DNA of 64,000 bases. Origin: Macrocystis pyrifera (lineage: Eukaryota > Sar > Phaeophyceae > Laminariales > Laminariaceae). The notes under the pieces are model-generated. The model ran no database searches. It saw only the letters and a list, made by a program, of their open reading frames with translations, and was not told the origin of the DNA. A program made the translations under genes and the position numbers. Numbering within the stretch: position 1 is the stretch's first letter; each line of letters opens with the position of its first letter. The DNA is taken from the NCBI GenBank assembly GCA_031763025.1, contig JASSKH010000024.1, forward strand, positions 7,897,023 to 7,961,022. Direction: 5' to 3'. Positions 1 through 11,377 of this stretch are shown piece after piece.

Positions 1-845
1 AGACCTTCATTCAGAATTCTCGGCAACGAAATCGACATTCTATTATTTCATCAAGGGCAAGGGGAGTTCCTGATAGACGCTGGCTTCCGCTAAATGGAGT
101 TATAGGGGGATTCCGTGTCAGAGTAGGAGCTGGATCTATAGAAAAGAGGCAGAAAAGGGTGAATACCAATATATAGGCATTGAGAACGTTGATTTCTTTC
201 ATTCGTGCAGGGGTTCGGCATGACCGCCAGTATTCGCTCCCATGAAACCGATAATTCGGAAAAGACGAGGCTCGTTTTCCAAAAGAGGGTGCGTGTGACA
301 GGTGTTGGCTGTGCATAACGCCAAGGAGGCCGGAAAATAGGCGATGAACGAGCGAGCTCCAATCAGGAAGTGGCCGGGAAGAACCACATGTTTCCTGTTG
401 GTCGACTACGAAATGAAAAAAAAGTAGCATTCTCGTAGTACTGAAACCATACACAAAAAAAACGTGCCCCCGTATTATCGTACGATGGTAGCGGGTATGG
501 CCGATCCACAGCAGTAGTGAGGTTCCATTTCACACAAATCCAGCCATGGTGCTGCCTTAGAGCAGACAAGGATAGGGCAAATGTTCGAAGACAAAAAAAA
601 AACCCCGACCAGGTTTAGAGTTTACCCCTTCGGCCCTGGATCTAAACCTTGTTTCTTACCTTGCATGTCAGCCCCGGGGGCTGAACGCACCATTCCCCCT
701 TTCCTTCACTACGGCGCGCGCCTTGGTTTGTGCTGGTAGATTACTATCAATAGTGCACTTCACTCGTCGATTAACTGACGTCAAATTATGCTTACTCACG
801 TTTCACGTCAAAGCTATTTACTGCTGTGTGTGTCCTTCACATTAA
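1..845. other. No gene recognised
   Basis: I see no conserved protein, RNA gene or clear splice structure here. Open frames exist on the minus strand (11-454) but their translation matches no family I know and has no supporting context. Confidence 0.4.
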
Positions 846-847
846 AC

Positions 848-985
848 CGTTCTTTCTACCCGTCGACATCCAGCACAACCAGTGTCCATGCCGATTCTTC
901 AATTCTAGAGAGATGCAAATTATGTGGCCACATAACTGCGCCACAGAGATACTGCATCGTTATATGTAGTAAGCAGAGAAGACAA
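848..985 (+). repeat. Dispersed repeat R1, left copy
   Basis: This segment matches the last 150 bases of the window (63849 onward). Both begin with CGTTCTTTCTACCCGTCGAC and keep the words CATCCAGC, GTCC-TGCCGATT, AGATGCAA/AGATACAA and CACAG-AGAT in the same order. It could be translated as a Cys-containing peptide, but the other copy does not keep one frame, so a transposon-derived repeat is more likely than an exon. Confidence 0.6.
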
Positions 986-2497
986 TGCAATGCCGTGTCA
1001 TCATATTGGATACGACAGGCACGACATACACATTATATGAAGAGAGAGAAAACCCAAGAAACAAACAAAGAAAAACAAAGAACAGCAAATAAAAAGAAAA
1101 CAAATCGAAAGAGAAAAGGAAAAAAGCCCTTTGACAGCAGTTGCACCTACTTCGAGGGACAAACTACTTCGAAACAGAGTAGGACGATTTTTGCAGTGCA
1201 GTAATTAATACCTGGTAGTTTAGAGGTACTGGCTGTAATGTACCAGGAACATACGTATATGTGCGCTGATCGCTCGACAGGGCTGACAAAAAATAAATAA
1301 ATATGGAAACCGCCTCCTCTGATGATGTCGGCCTTGTTCGCGGTCTTGGATGGGTTGGGCCGAGGCCTTGACGCGCACTTTTCTTTCGTATATGTGGCAA
1401 GGAGGTGCCTCCACAAGAATCCCGCGCGTCTCGCAAGAAGAGATCTTACAGGATGGAGTGAGCGGGGGCGTTCTCATAGAGGACCCTTTCCCCCGTGGAG
1501 ACGTTCGGGGTTTGTATTCCTGTCAACCATGATGAAGACCATCCATGATGGCGGGTCTCGTAGACCGAACGTTGGTGAACATATATGCACGGTTGGCACG
1601 TGTGATCGGAGATTGACGGTATCCAGGTGCCCTGTCCTCCACAAAGAGCCCCCCAAAAAAAACGAACTTGTAATCGTAGCTTTTAATGACGGAGGCAACA
1701 GGCTTGCACTACGTATCAAATACAACAACAAACATATAATCGCTGCATGGGCAATTTGAAACCCGCTCAGCATGTTGAGACCCACGTTTCCGAGTTCAAC
1801 CTATACAGCACCAGTAAAAAATGCTTTTTTCAACAGCAGTGTGTACGTCAAACATTCACAGGCACCAGTTTGTGTGTGAGTTTTGTTGGGTACTGCTGTT
1901 GCTGCCGCTGGTGTTGGTGCTGAAGAAGTTGGCCATAGTGTTGCCGCACGTGTACACGATGCGATACAATAGTTACTGAAAATAATGCTGTTGAAGAAGT
2001 TGGATCATAGTACCTGCATGGCCGTGGTTGGTCGAGCGCACGCTGTATTTTAACGCATCGTACGTACTTGCTGCTACGTGTATACGATGCTACACAATAG
2101 TTATTGATGATGCTGCTGCCTGCGCTGCTGTTGTTTCGCTGCTGCTGCACTGCGAACGAATATTAAGAATGCGACGAGCGCTGTTGCTGCTGTTCTGTGC
2201 TGCTGCTGCTGCAAGTAAGTACGTAGTAGTGCCGGGGAGCGGCCGGCGGTTGGTCAAGCGTACGTACTGCTGTGTCTGCTGTACGTACAGCTGGTGCTAT
2301 GCAATGCCGCTTCTAGACTACTAGTAATACGACGAGCGTATACCATTTGGTAGAACAGTCGATATGTTGGCCTCGGAGAATATTGTACCTACATATCTTG
2401 ACCACTACGTGCATACGCGGAGCCGGCCCGTCGTCGCGGAGCCCTGCTTGTGTTTATTAATAGTACTAAAAAACTGTTTCATATCGTACTGCTGTAC
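986..2497. other. Intergenic, CTG-rich, with a partial local duplication
   Basis: No gene is recognised. Between about 1910 and 2130 a segment is present twice in diverged form: GAAGAAGTTGG, then TACACGATGC or TATACGATGC, then ACAATAGTTA-TGA. CTG/GCT triplets are common from 1900 to 2220. The GCATCGTA...TACGATGC arms at 2056-2091 can form a short hairpin. Confidence 0.4.
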
Positions 2498-2499
2498 TA

Positions 2500-3555
2500 C
2501 TTCCTCTGTCTCATAAGTCTGGGTACCTATGTTGGGAGAGACCGTTAACGGTCTCGGACGTCTTCGGCGATAACTTTTTCGAAATCTTGAGCGTTTTTTG
2601 GGTTGATAGACATTGTTCTTTTTTTTTCCTGCGCACTACCCTGCATGGGTTAGCGACTAACAAAAAAGTAGTCAGGCCGAAAATGGCCGGATTTGACCCC
2701 TTTCCAGAGGGGGGGGGGATGGGGGCACTATGGAAAATAAAGCTAGAAACCCCAAGAATTATCCCTAACCCTAAACCTAGCCCCTCGCTACTCAACGACC
2801 CATGTCGCGTCCCCCTATACTAAGCCAGTATAATAGTGACCCCACACTAAAAACAAGACACTTGGGGGTTCCACACCAAAACCAATACATTTTGTGGGCC
2901 CACACTAAAACCAAGACACTTGCGGGGCAAACCAAACACCAGTAGGACCCTCTCCCAACCCCCACGTATCCATGTCGCTTCCCACTATACTAAAACCAGT
3001 ATTGTATTGACCCCACACTAAAACCAAGACACTTGGGGGTCCCACACTAAAACCAATACACTTGGGGGTCCCACACTAAAACCAAGACACTTAGGGGACC
3101 ACACTAAAACCAAGACACTTTTCGGAGATCGGGCCCATCGAGCCCTTGGGCACCCGCACCTTGCCCGGCGGAATAGCCAGCGCAGCCTCCACCACAATTG
3201 CAATGCGGCGACCCTCTGATAGCTCGCCATCCTTACAGCGAGGTGGGGGGGTACTTGGGGGCGAATCCATCGTTTGTAGTGTGTGTGGGTAGGTTTGGGG
3301 TGGTAATCACGAATTATCACAAGAATTCTCACAAAAATTCTCAAAAAAGTTCTCAAAAATATTCTCAAAAAAGGGCCAAAATGGGCATATTTTGACTTCA
3401 TTTTAGTATGGACAACTAACTTTTTTTTTTTTTTTTGCATCAGCTTCGTTGGCGCTTCCTCTTTCCAACGAACCCAACTATGGGATGATCGGAATAGTGT
3501 GCATACGCGAACAATTAAAAGTCCATAGGTACCCAGACTTATGAGACAGAGGAAG
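2500..3555. mobile_element. 1.06 kb DNA transposon with Stowaway-like inverted ends
   Basis: The left end starts TACTTCCTCTGTCTCATAAG and the last 35 bases are its reverse complement, giving near-perfect inverted repeats of about 33 bp continuing through TCTGGGTACCTATG. Both ends are flanked by TA, the target duplication of Tc1/mariner elements. The outermost sequence resembles plant Stowaway/mariner termini (CTCCCTCCGT type). Inside are a minisatellite (2842-3125), two telomere-like CCCTAA units near 2763 and AAAATTCTC tandem copies near 3320-3370. No intact transposase is seen, so it is non-autonomous or decayed. The TIR pair is directly visible; the superfamily is an inference. Confidence 0.75.
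2842..3125 (+). repeat. Minisatellite, about 29 bp unit
   Basis: Imperfect tandem copies of CCACACTAAAACCAAGACAC followed by TTGGGGGT. About seven units are present, the last four nearly contiguous from 3012. It lies inside the inverted-repeat element. Confidence 0.85.
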
Positions 3556-3557
3556 TA

Positions 3558-3975
3558 TTAATACTTCTGTTTCATATTTAGATAACACAATTCCTGCAAG
3601 CGTAAAGCCTCTTTAAACCTTTCATAGCTTGCTTGACCCGCGTTTCTGGGGCCAGATTACTTGAACATAGAGTCGAATCATGTTTACAGAAGCTAAAGGG
3701 AAGGAGAAACCAAGAACAACGAAGATAAAAAGAGTCTGCGAATTTTTTTTTGGCGAAAAAAAAAGGTACAAATGAAAATGGGGAGACTCAATTCTTAAAC
3801 TCGTATATACAGCAGTAGTGCAAGCGTGCAAGTACACCAACACAACATATCCACATTTGATTTACCTCCGCGCGCCGTGGGCTGTGGGCGATTTGCGGGG
3901 TCGTCGGAACAATCCTTTTGCAGCACATGTAATGAAAAAAAAATGTAAAATAAATTTTCACGACGCATCACCGGC
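3558..3975. other. Intergenic; possible second transposon end
   Basis: Directly after the inverted-repeat element, a second TACTTCTGTTTCATATTTAG sequence at about 3562 resembles the same terminus. This suggests a decayed neighbouring copy. No gene is recognised. Confidence 0.35.
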
Positions 3976-4047
3976 CGGTTCCGGAGGGCATCGAACCCTC
4001 GACCTCGCGATTAACAGTCGCACGCTCTGCCACTGAGCTACGGAACC
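3976..4047 (-). tRNA. tRNA-Asn (anticodon GUU)
   Basis: Read on the minus strand, the 72 nt fold into a standard cloverleaf. The acceptor stem GGTTCCG pairs fully with CGGAACC. The D arm is GCTC-AGTGGCA-GAGC. The anticodon stem TGCGA/TCGCG encloses the loop CTGTTAA with anticodon GTT. The T arm is GAGGG-TTCGATG-CCCTC. Internal A and B boxes are intact and no intron is present. Transcription by RNA polymerase III is expected; T-runs lie about 26 nt (3950-3947) and 33 nt (3943-3935) past the 3' end and can terminate it. CCA is not encoded, as usual in eukaryotes. Confidence 0.95.
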
Positions 4048-4460
4048 AATTTCTATCTATGACGCTGAAATGGCTCATTTTTTTCGCTATCAGAATGCCA
4101 ACCAACTAATGTGAGTAGACGCGTTAGGTCCTCCCACCGATGACCACCTTGAGTTATGGGCCAACTTGCGTATGAGCAACGCAGAATTAGGGCAATCATA
4201 AATACGTCCGAAACGTACTTGGTAAGCTGTATCAGGTACCATGATATGGAGTCCACTGAGAAACAGCACAATTTCAGTGAGGATGGAACACGAGGGAGGT
4301 TTTGTTTTTTTCGCTTTCAGAATGCGATCACTGCTGTACCGGTACCTCGTACTGGTACTCGCATACGAACAAGGGGCGCTCCGCCGCGGCCGAGCTGATG
4401 CCCGCCGCTGCTCCGCGCATGCCCGCAAATGTTCGAAAAATATAAAGTGCAGCTTTCTAT

Positions 4461-4568
4461 TATTACGGGGGACCATAGTGAATAGGACCAAATATTGATA
4501 GTAAAAATAGTGAAACATATAGGTTTTTGTGCGTACCATAGGTCCTATATACTAGGTTCCTCCGTAAT
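4461..4568. mobile_element. MITE family A, copy 1
   Basis: The family is a palindromic element of about 108 bp. Its termini start TTACGGGGGTCCATAGTTAA, then YAGGACC-AAAT. The centre is AT-rich (AAAAATAGG-AAATATATAGGTTTTT) and the flanks are TA. This copy has a slightly decayed right end. Confidence 0.85.
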
Positions 4569-4789
4569 GGCTACTATTAGTAGTATAGGTCAAAGATGAC
4601 GCATAAAAGCCGTGCAGTGCTGCCAAAGGGTGTACCCGTCAGGATGATACAACGAGTGATACGGAACTGGTCTGCCGTATTTTTACGACACGACGCTGGA
4701 CGATAGAAAATATGCAGCTAACGGCGTATTTTTCAATCTATGTAAATAAAAACTTCACACCTCGGATAACGTATCACTCGGATGATACT

Positions 4790-5620
4790 TATCCATGTTA
4801 TGGGGCCTAACGCAGGAACGTGGCAACGTACTAACACAGTGTTAGCACTGGAGTAGCGATCACGGTAACGCGGTAACACAGTGCTAACTGGAAACCCACG
4901 AACGTGCACACACCTTAACGTTATGTTGCTGCTCGATCTCGTCCAGCTCTGGTACAGTAACATTATGTTATGCCGTGATCAGTCCTTGAACTAACACAGT
5001 GTTAGGCTTTGATCAAACTCGTACGTTATCAATCTAACATGCCCAGATCGATATCCGCATATATGCGAACACGAAAACAGAATGTTACTGTCGACGCAGC
5101 GTTAGACATAACACACTAACATAGTGTTACCCTTATTATTAGGAGTGTTATAAATAACACCCTAACATAATAACGTTACCATGTTCGCAGGGACTGCTAA
5201 CACAAAACATTGTGCTACAAAAAATACACTAACGTAACACAACGCAGTGGCCAGCACTACTAACACTATGTTATCTGGACCCCCCATCTGAAAGCCTTAG
5301 GCTCCGATAAAGTAACACTTAACGAACGTTAGATGCGATACAGTCTTAGCCGGCCCATACGTGACATGTCAGGATATTAGTCTAGATGCGGAGGTCTCTG
5401 TACCATCATGTTACGGTGTTACCGTCAGTAAAGATCTGATGGTAACATTCCGTCATCGTGTTACCATAAAAATCAATCCGGGTCTAACATTATGTTGCTG
5501 AGTTACCGTTGGGGCCGAAGCCGTTCTAACGCAATGTTACTGCGTTACCCTTTGGATCTTCCCGAGATCTAGCATGTGTTGCCTGTGTTAGTGGTAAAGC
5601 GGCGTGTGGGAGTAGCATAG
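4790..5620. repeat. TAACA/TGTTA palindrome array, left block
   Basis: Roughly twenty short palindromes occur here, separated by unique spacers of 20-60 bp. Examples are CTAACACAGTGTTAG (about 4830 and 4988), GTAACATTATGTTA (4955), CTAACATAGTGTTAC (5118) and CTAACACTATGTTA (5260). Many are composite, with two direct TAACA half-sites followed by an inverted TGTTA. Spacers are unrelated to one another, so this is not an ordinary tandem satellite. No gene is seen. Confidence 0.7.
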
Positions 5621-5813
5621 CGTAGCCGTGTTAACCAATTTCGCCGGCATCCCAGTTGGGGATACCTACAAAAATATCCCCGGGGGGGGGAGGATAGCAT
5701 GGCATCCCCTGTAAAAAACGCCTCCATATTTTAAAACTCCAAAACAGGGGATACTTAGTAGGGATCCCCGAAAAAAAACGCCTCATTTTTTCTGGAAACC
5801 CCGCCAGTACGTG

Positions 5814-6264
5814 TAGGGAAATGTAGACTAAAAATGTTACGTAACAAACGCTACATGAATTTTATGCTTATAAACTCGATTTCCACCACATTCTCCCTCA
5901 CTAAACCTGACTTATCTCTCCTTGCCAGTAAGTCAGGAACCCCCATGAGACTCTGAGTATCCAAGTTTTACCTCCGACTTTTCGGTACCGGACTCAGTAT
6001 GCAATGATCGCATTGCTCTCATCGTTCCTTTCTACCTGGTAGGTGTTTTCGAAGTGAGTGAGTTTTACAGGTTCTTGAACATGAGATATTCCCCTTTTTT
6101 TTCCCTTTTTTCTTGGGGGACGAAGGCGAGAATCGAATCACGGACCTCGCTCTTCAAAATCTCACGCCCTGCCTGCGACGCCATTGTAGGGAAATGTAGA
6201 CTAAAAATGTTACGTAACAAACGCTACATGAATTTAAGGCTTATAAACTCGATTTCCACCACAT
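5814..6264. mobile_element. Miniature LTR-flanked (TRIM-like) fossil element
   Basis: Two 79-bp direct repeats (5814-5891 and about 6186-6264) differ at only about two positions. Each starts TGTAGGGAAATG and ends CCACCACA, the TG...CA ends typical of LTRs. A TACG target duplication appears to flank the pair. The roughly 290-bp interior has no coding capacity. It carries a minus-strand tRNA-like segment near 6115-6185 with a B-box-like GATTCGATTC. High repeat identity suggests a young insertion. It is a non-coding fossil by design of the TRIM class; the class assignment is inferred. Confidence 0.5.
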
Positions 6265-6601
6265 ACGTTGACGCCAGCCTTCTTCCAATCAAAATGGCCA
6301 AAATAACGCGAATGACGGGAGCCATCTTCCAATAAAATCGCTGTATTAACGGGAACCACGCAAACCACGCGACATCACGCCGCACACAAACAAGAAGAAG
6401 AAAGGCACAGCTCGCAGCTCGCACACCCGCACTCACGCGACGATTGACGTTCGATCTCGACATACAACCCACCCACGGTCAACAAGCTTCGTACCGGGCA
6501 AGGCCAATGAGTGTAAAAGATGGCCTCGGAGGTATCATTGGAATCCGTCGTCTAGGGGGCGAGAGGTTGGCCGCGACGTCCTACGCTGTTCGTCAAAACA
6601 T

Positions 6602-7047
6602 TCAAAAAGTTCTGTTTTGTGCCAACGGAGAGGAATCGAGAGTTTTTGTCCTCTGTTTTCTACACACCAGATGCCAAATATGTTTTTTGTAGACGCCTGG
6701 CTCACCCACGCTACATATCACCGACCGAGGTGTGAGCACTGTGATACTAGCGTGGATCGGAGCCTCTAACCATCGCGCTTCATTCAGAGTTCGTGATGTA
6801 GTCGTTGGGTTTGTCGATCGATGTCAAACCTGAAAAATGGTCTATTTCTCGCCATCAGAGAGGGGTCGAGCTTTTTTGTCGTCTTTCTTCTACAGACCAG
6901 AGCCAAAATGTTTTTTTTATCAGACGCCTGGTCAGCCCACGCCACATATGGTGTGAGCACTGTGACACTAGGCTGGGTCGGAGACCTTAACCAGCGCATT
7001 CCGTTCAGATTTTACGACGGTGTCGTCGGTTTTGTCGATCGATGTCT
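6602..7047 (+). repeat. Two-unit tandem duplication, about 225 bp
   Basis: Unit 1 is about 6602-6827 and unit 2 about 6828-7047. Shared blocks in order are GAGAGG-ATCGAG, CTACA-ACCAGA-GCCAAA, AGACGCCTGG, TGTGAGCACTGTGA, CGGAG-CCT-AACCA and TTTGTCGATCGATGTC. Identity looks like about three quarters. No family is recognised. Confidence 0.75.
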
Positions 7048-7264
7048 GCCGAGGATTATCATAAACGTACGCTATAGTCTCTAGTAATAGCAATGGGAAT
7101 GACTAAACATTCCCATTTGGTCTCTAGTCTCCAGACTCTGAGCCTGCCTGCCAGGACAGGGGTTTTATTTACATTGCGCGACGCGCAACTAAGGTCCGCG
7201 AAAGCTGTCCCGTGACGCTTAAAATTTGCCGCACGGTTATCCATCTATAACGTAAGCTGCACAC

Positions 7265-8130
7265 TCGCGCGTACGAGTTAACACGGCAGAAACGTATTGT
7301 TGATGTTAGATTGGGGGTGTACGTTATCTGCTAACTTGTGTCACTACCTACATTGCATACGGGCTAGCACATTAACACAATCCTAGTGTTTTATCGATCA
7401 TATACGCTATCCGTTCGACGTATGTATGCTATGGCAGCAAGACTCTCGTTAACACCCCCACATGACGTCGCTCGATACGGACTGCTGCTGCGGCTGATAC
7501 GGTAACATAATGTTAACGTTGTATTGACCATAGTATACGTCATCCCACTAACGTGTGTTACGATAGCCACTATTACGGGGGTCCATAGTTAACAGGACCT
7601 ATAGAGTACATAAAAACCTATATATTTGCCGATTTTTAATAACAAAATTTGGTCCCGTTAACTATGGACCCCCGTAATAGGACCTTCACTAACACGGTAA
7701 CATAGTGTTATGTACGCCATATTTGTCCGTGTGCGTTATCCGTCCAAAGGATGTTACGGTAGCAAGTAAGAATCCCGCTGACACACTGACATAACGTTAC
7801 TCGCTACGGGCTGATGTCGCTAACACGGTAACATAATGCTAACGTTTAATTGACCATGTACGCTATCCCTTCAACGTGTGTAATGATAGCCACGAGGAAT
7901 TCCGCTAACACGCTAACACAATGTTACTCGCGATGGGCTGCATACCCCAACACCGTAACACATATACTGCGGTCAGTACGGGATCAAGGCAACACTCTAA
8001 CAAAATGTTACGCGATTGCCCGCCAATATCATAACACACTAACACTATGTATCACAAAATCCAGAAAGTAGTAAACGTAGCAGCGTAATGTTACGGGTTT
8101 TTTCCGCTGACGCCTAACATTAACATGAAA
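7265..8130. repeat. TAACA/TGTTA palindrome array, right block
   Basis: This is the same motif class as 4790-5620. The commonest form is GCTAACACGGTAACATAATG followed by CTAACG, seen in variants near 7498, 7690, 7818, 7905, 7988 and 8030. A family A MITE (7571-7679) is inserted within it. The two blocks may be one array split by the 5621-7264 segment. Confidence 0.7.
7571..7679. mobile_element. MITE family A, copy 2
   Basis: Near-perfect palindrome with both 30-bp TTACGGGGG termini intact and TA at both flanks. It sits inside the right palindrome array. Confidence 0.92.
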
Positions 8131-8289
8131 CGTTAAGTGCTACATCAACCAAGGGGTGTACCTCTTATTCATTCCCTGGTATTTACGTAGAACGTTTGCA
8201 ATTTATCTGAGACTGATACAATTCGACCGGGTTCAAGCACCCCTTCTCCTCTCTGCTATCGGAGGCCCTTCGCGTCGCGCGCATTGCAA

Positions 8290-8530
8290 AAGGCGAGCCC
8301 GCCGGTGCGCCCGTCTGCGACTCGGCCCTGACATACACAAGAGAGCATTTCATATTTTGAAACGACAGTAATGCCGGCGCTTTGGCGGTTTGGCATGCTT
8401 CTGCGACGACGTCGGCCGCACGAGCCCGCCTCCCCGGGTGCCGTCGAGGTACGCCAACACGGGGGCGAAGAACGAAAAGGTCCACCTCGCATCGATAAAG
8501 AGACTTCGGAGCGCGGGGAGCACTTAGAAT
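8290..8530 (-). other. GC-rich coding-like segment, unidentified
   Basis: A sudden GC-rich stretch stands between AT-rich repeats. All minus-strand frames are largely open, and one encodes LFIDARWTFSFFAPVLAYLD. It lies about 0.9 kb downstream of the FAN1-like exon 3 on the same strand and could be a further exon. I could not match it to the FAN1 TPR or VRR-NUC domains, so the link is unproven. Confidence 0.25.
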
Positions 8531-8786
8531 TACAGTCCGACAATGTCATGTATCCTACATGCATCTGTCTCAAAACACCTGGTACTCCTGTAAAATGCTG
8601 TAGTCAAGCTGCAGCTGCTGTGTTGCTGTAATGTTATCAGGACCAAACCCACCGGACTACGGTAATTGCTGCGCTACAGTACGTGGTGACAGAAAGGGGG
8701 AGATTTCTGTACGTGCCTGTGCAAGTCCGTCTGACATACTCGCAGTGCGGTTGCCCGGGTCTGTAAAAAAATAACGTGCTCGCCGT

Positions 8787-8895
8787 TATTACGGGGGTCC
8801 ATAGTAAACAGGACCCAATATTGTGAGTAAAAATAGGTAAATATATAGGTTTCTATGTATACCATAGGTCCTATTAACTATGGACCCCCGTAATA
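8787..8895. mobile_element. MITE family A, copy 3
   Basis: Full-length palindrome with both TTACGGGGGTCCATAGT termini and TA flanks. Confidence 0.92.
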
Positions 8896-9455
8896 GATAC
8901 TTCTGTTACAAATAACGCGTAGCGCCAACGAAGGGCAATGTCCTGCTTCTCCCTATACAGTAAGTGTTACCGGTATGTTTGTAAGGTTGGGTGCTTGTAT
9001 AGAGTACGAGCGTGCGTGCTATAGTGCGCTGCTGATGCTTGCTGTTATCATTGTGACGGGGGACGCGAACCGCAGTACACCGGTACATAATGACACAACA
9101 CTACTACCTGCTCCTTTTTACAGCAGAGGCTGCTATGTGTGACGAGTACGTTAATCCCTTGAGTCCATGGGAGCAGGGCCACTATGTTCTTCGTTGAGCA
9201 AGACCAAAACTTCGGCTTCTTGCTGCTGCTACGTGAACAGGGACAGCCTGGAGTTGTGAAACGAGCTTCATATGATAACCCTATTCTTTTGTGCGATATC
9301 GTTTTCACTCGAAATTCCATCGCACCCCAGCGTCCTGGTTACATAACCCATTGCTTTCGGTGACTTTGAAAGGGCACCTTCTTGACAACCACCCAGTCCC
9401 ACCCTCACAAAAAAAAGTCTCCCCCCCCCCCCGCGCCGGCAGCCGAGTACCTCAC
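8896..9455. other. Intergenic or intron downstream of FAN1-like exon 3
   Basis: No coding exon is recognised. If the FAN1-like gene continues leftward on the minus strand, this is its next intron, beginning with the donor at 9455. Confidence 0.35.
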
Positions 9456-9889
9456 CCGGCATCTCCTGCGCTCGCTGCAAACTCCATGACATCTGCGAGG
9501 GTCACCAGCCGGTAGTACTCCGCGAAAGCTTCCACAGAACTCAAAATCTGGGGCGCAACGGAGTGTCGACGTCGCGCCATCTCTACCTCTCCCTTCCCGT
9601 CGTCTCCTGCGTTGTCCCAGCCGCCACCACAACCACCGCCACCACTGCCGCCCCCGCCCCTGCCATCGCCAACACCGCCACCGCCGCCACCGCCATGTCC
9701 ACCGGCACCGCCGAACAAGACGTGAGCAAGGTCTTCCCGAAGCACCGACGGCACGTCGTGCGGTCCGTGCCGCGCCGCAGCGAAAAAGGCTACGTGTACG
9801 CGGTGGATCGCTTCCCGAGCGTCATCCGCCAAGCGGATGATGCAAACCTCATCACGGCCGTCACTGCCGCCGCTGCCGCTGCTGCCGCC

Positions 9890-9933
<44 letters not shown>

Positions 9934-11377
9934 TGCTGCCGCGCCCTGTCCGATCCGCCCACGCCCCCCCTGGGGCGACTAGATCAACCATCTGTCGTAC
10001 TGCTCGAGCCAACCTAGCTCTCTTCTTGGTCACGTCTGTGGGGCGGATCAACCATTGTTCGAAAGCTTGACATGTTTCGTCCTTACTGTCAACGGTGGCG
10101 CGCTCGCTACCGCCGCCACCGCCACCGCCGCTATCGCTCCGGCCGCCGGGCCCTCGCCGGCCCCGTGCCGGGTCAATAGTTGTACCACTCCAGGTCATAA
10201 CGCCTCCGCTTGAAGCACCATTGGTACGGCCAACGCCACCGCCGCCAATGCGAGACTCGCGTGCGACAGTCGGCGGAATGCCGAGAGCCTTCGTCAGAGA
10301 GCGAATATCGACCGCCGTCAGCACCTCTCGCGGCGCCAATGCAGCCAGGGGGTCCAAACCATCTTTGCCACCGCCACCGCTGCCGCTATTCGCATCCCCC
10401 CCCCCCCCCCCCGCCGCCGCCGCCGCCTCGTCCAAAACACAGGCTTCCTACGCCTCCGCGGCCGCTGCCGCTACCACTACCGCCGCTGCCGCCAGCTTTT
10501 GCAATTCCATTTCTCGAGGCCAGCAGAGGGGTGGCCAGACCGGCCTCCAGCAAAGCTACGGCCGCGTCAAAGTCAGCGCTCGACCTCCGCAGACGATCGG
10601 AGTAGTCGGCTTCGTCGACAGCCGCGGCGAGGGCGGGGTCGTTCGGGTGGAGACGACACCCCGGGCCCTGCCCCCGCCGGCGCGGAGCGGGCCACCGCGA
10701 AACGCGCTGCCAGGTCGATCCCGCGTGGTAGAAGCGGAGGGCAAGGGCAACGGGGTGGCATTCTCCTGCCGGGTCATCTCCCGTTTCCTCTTCCGTCTCC
10801 AACACTTGCGGGGTAAGAGACCTTAGCGTCATAAAGGCGGCCGCCGGGCCACCGTCCTGGCGCTCCAAGGCGACCTCGAGAAGAGATTTGGCTGGAGCGG
10901 CCTTTTCCGTTGAGCCAGCTACCGCCGCGGCTGTCAAAAACGCCTCCGATAAGGCAAACTCTACGCGATCAGCAGGTGCTGGGGTGCGGCCGGAATCAAG
11001 GAAGGAAGAAGAAAGCCAGAAGATCATCACTTCGAAATTCTTGTATTGGTGTAAACGTCGGCGTCTTTTTCCGGCGGCAGCGGCGGCTGCGGCGGTTGCA
11101 ACAGCGGCGGCGGTGGCGTGACAGCTTTCTTCGCTTTCAACGCCCTCGGGGTGGTCGAGACCTTCCCGCCTGGCGGCTGCGCAGTCATCCTTGTCGGCGC
11201 TCCGACGCTGGCCTGGATCTCGCTCTTTCGCTTGACTATCCAACCCGCCGCTGCTCTCATCGGCAGTATTCCCTGCGGGGGGGTTCAGGGCTAAGCTCGA
11301 CGATACAGATGCCTGCGCTCCGCCAAAGACCTGGCTATGCGAAGCCCACCCCCAGCTAACGCCGGTGCTGCCCATTC
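9456..11377 (-). CDS. FAN1-like gene, exon 3
   Basis: The acceptor (cgccgcag) completes the Gly codon left by exon 2, and the exon ends at the donor GCCGG|gtgagg. It carries the conserved FAN1 core blocks, interrupted by long Gly- and Ala-rich inserts, including a run of about sixteen Gly from CCG repeats near 9880-9950. The frame used from 11377 to about 10400 stops shortly after a 17-C homopolymer, while the homologous sequence resumes one frame over. A one-base length difference in the homopolymer, real or from sequencing, explains this better than an intron. Confidence 0.65.

Noticed and set aside
2763-2781. Telomeric repeat
   Set aside because: Only about two CCCTAA-type units, inside a transposon; too short for an interstitial telomere.
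3120-3240. Mariner-type transposase fragment inside the inverted-repeat element
   Set aside because: One minus-strand frame reads KDGELSEGRRIAIVVEAALA, faintly like a DNA-binding helix, but too short and without any catalytic motif.
4790-5620. CRISPR array or bacterial-type iterons
   Set aside because: Sites are short palindromes with irregular spacing and there are no cas genes; all context is eukaryotic.
9563-10826. Plus-strand Pro/Ala/Thr-rich open frames
   Set aside because: They are antisense to the FAN1-like exon and arise from CCG-rich codons; only the minus strand shows family similarity.
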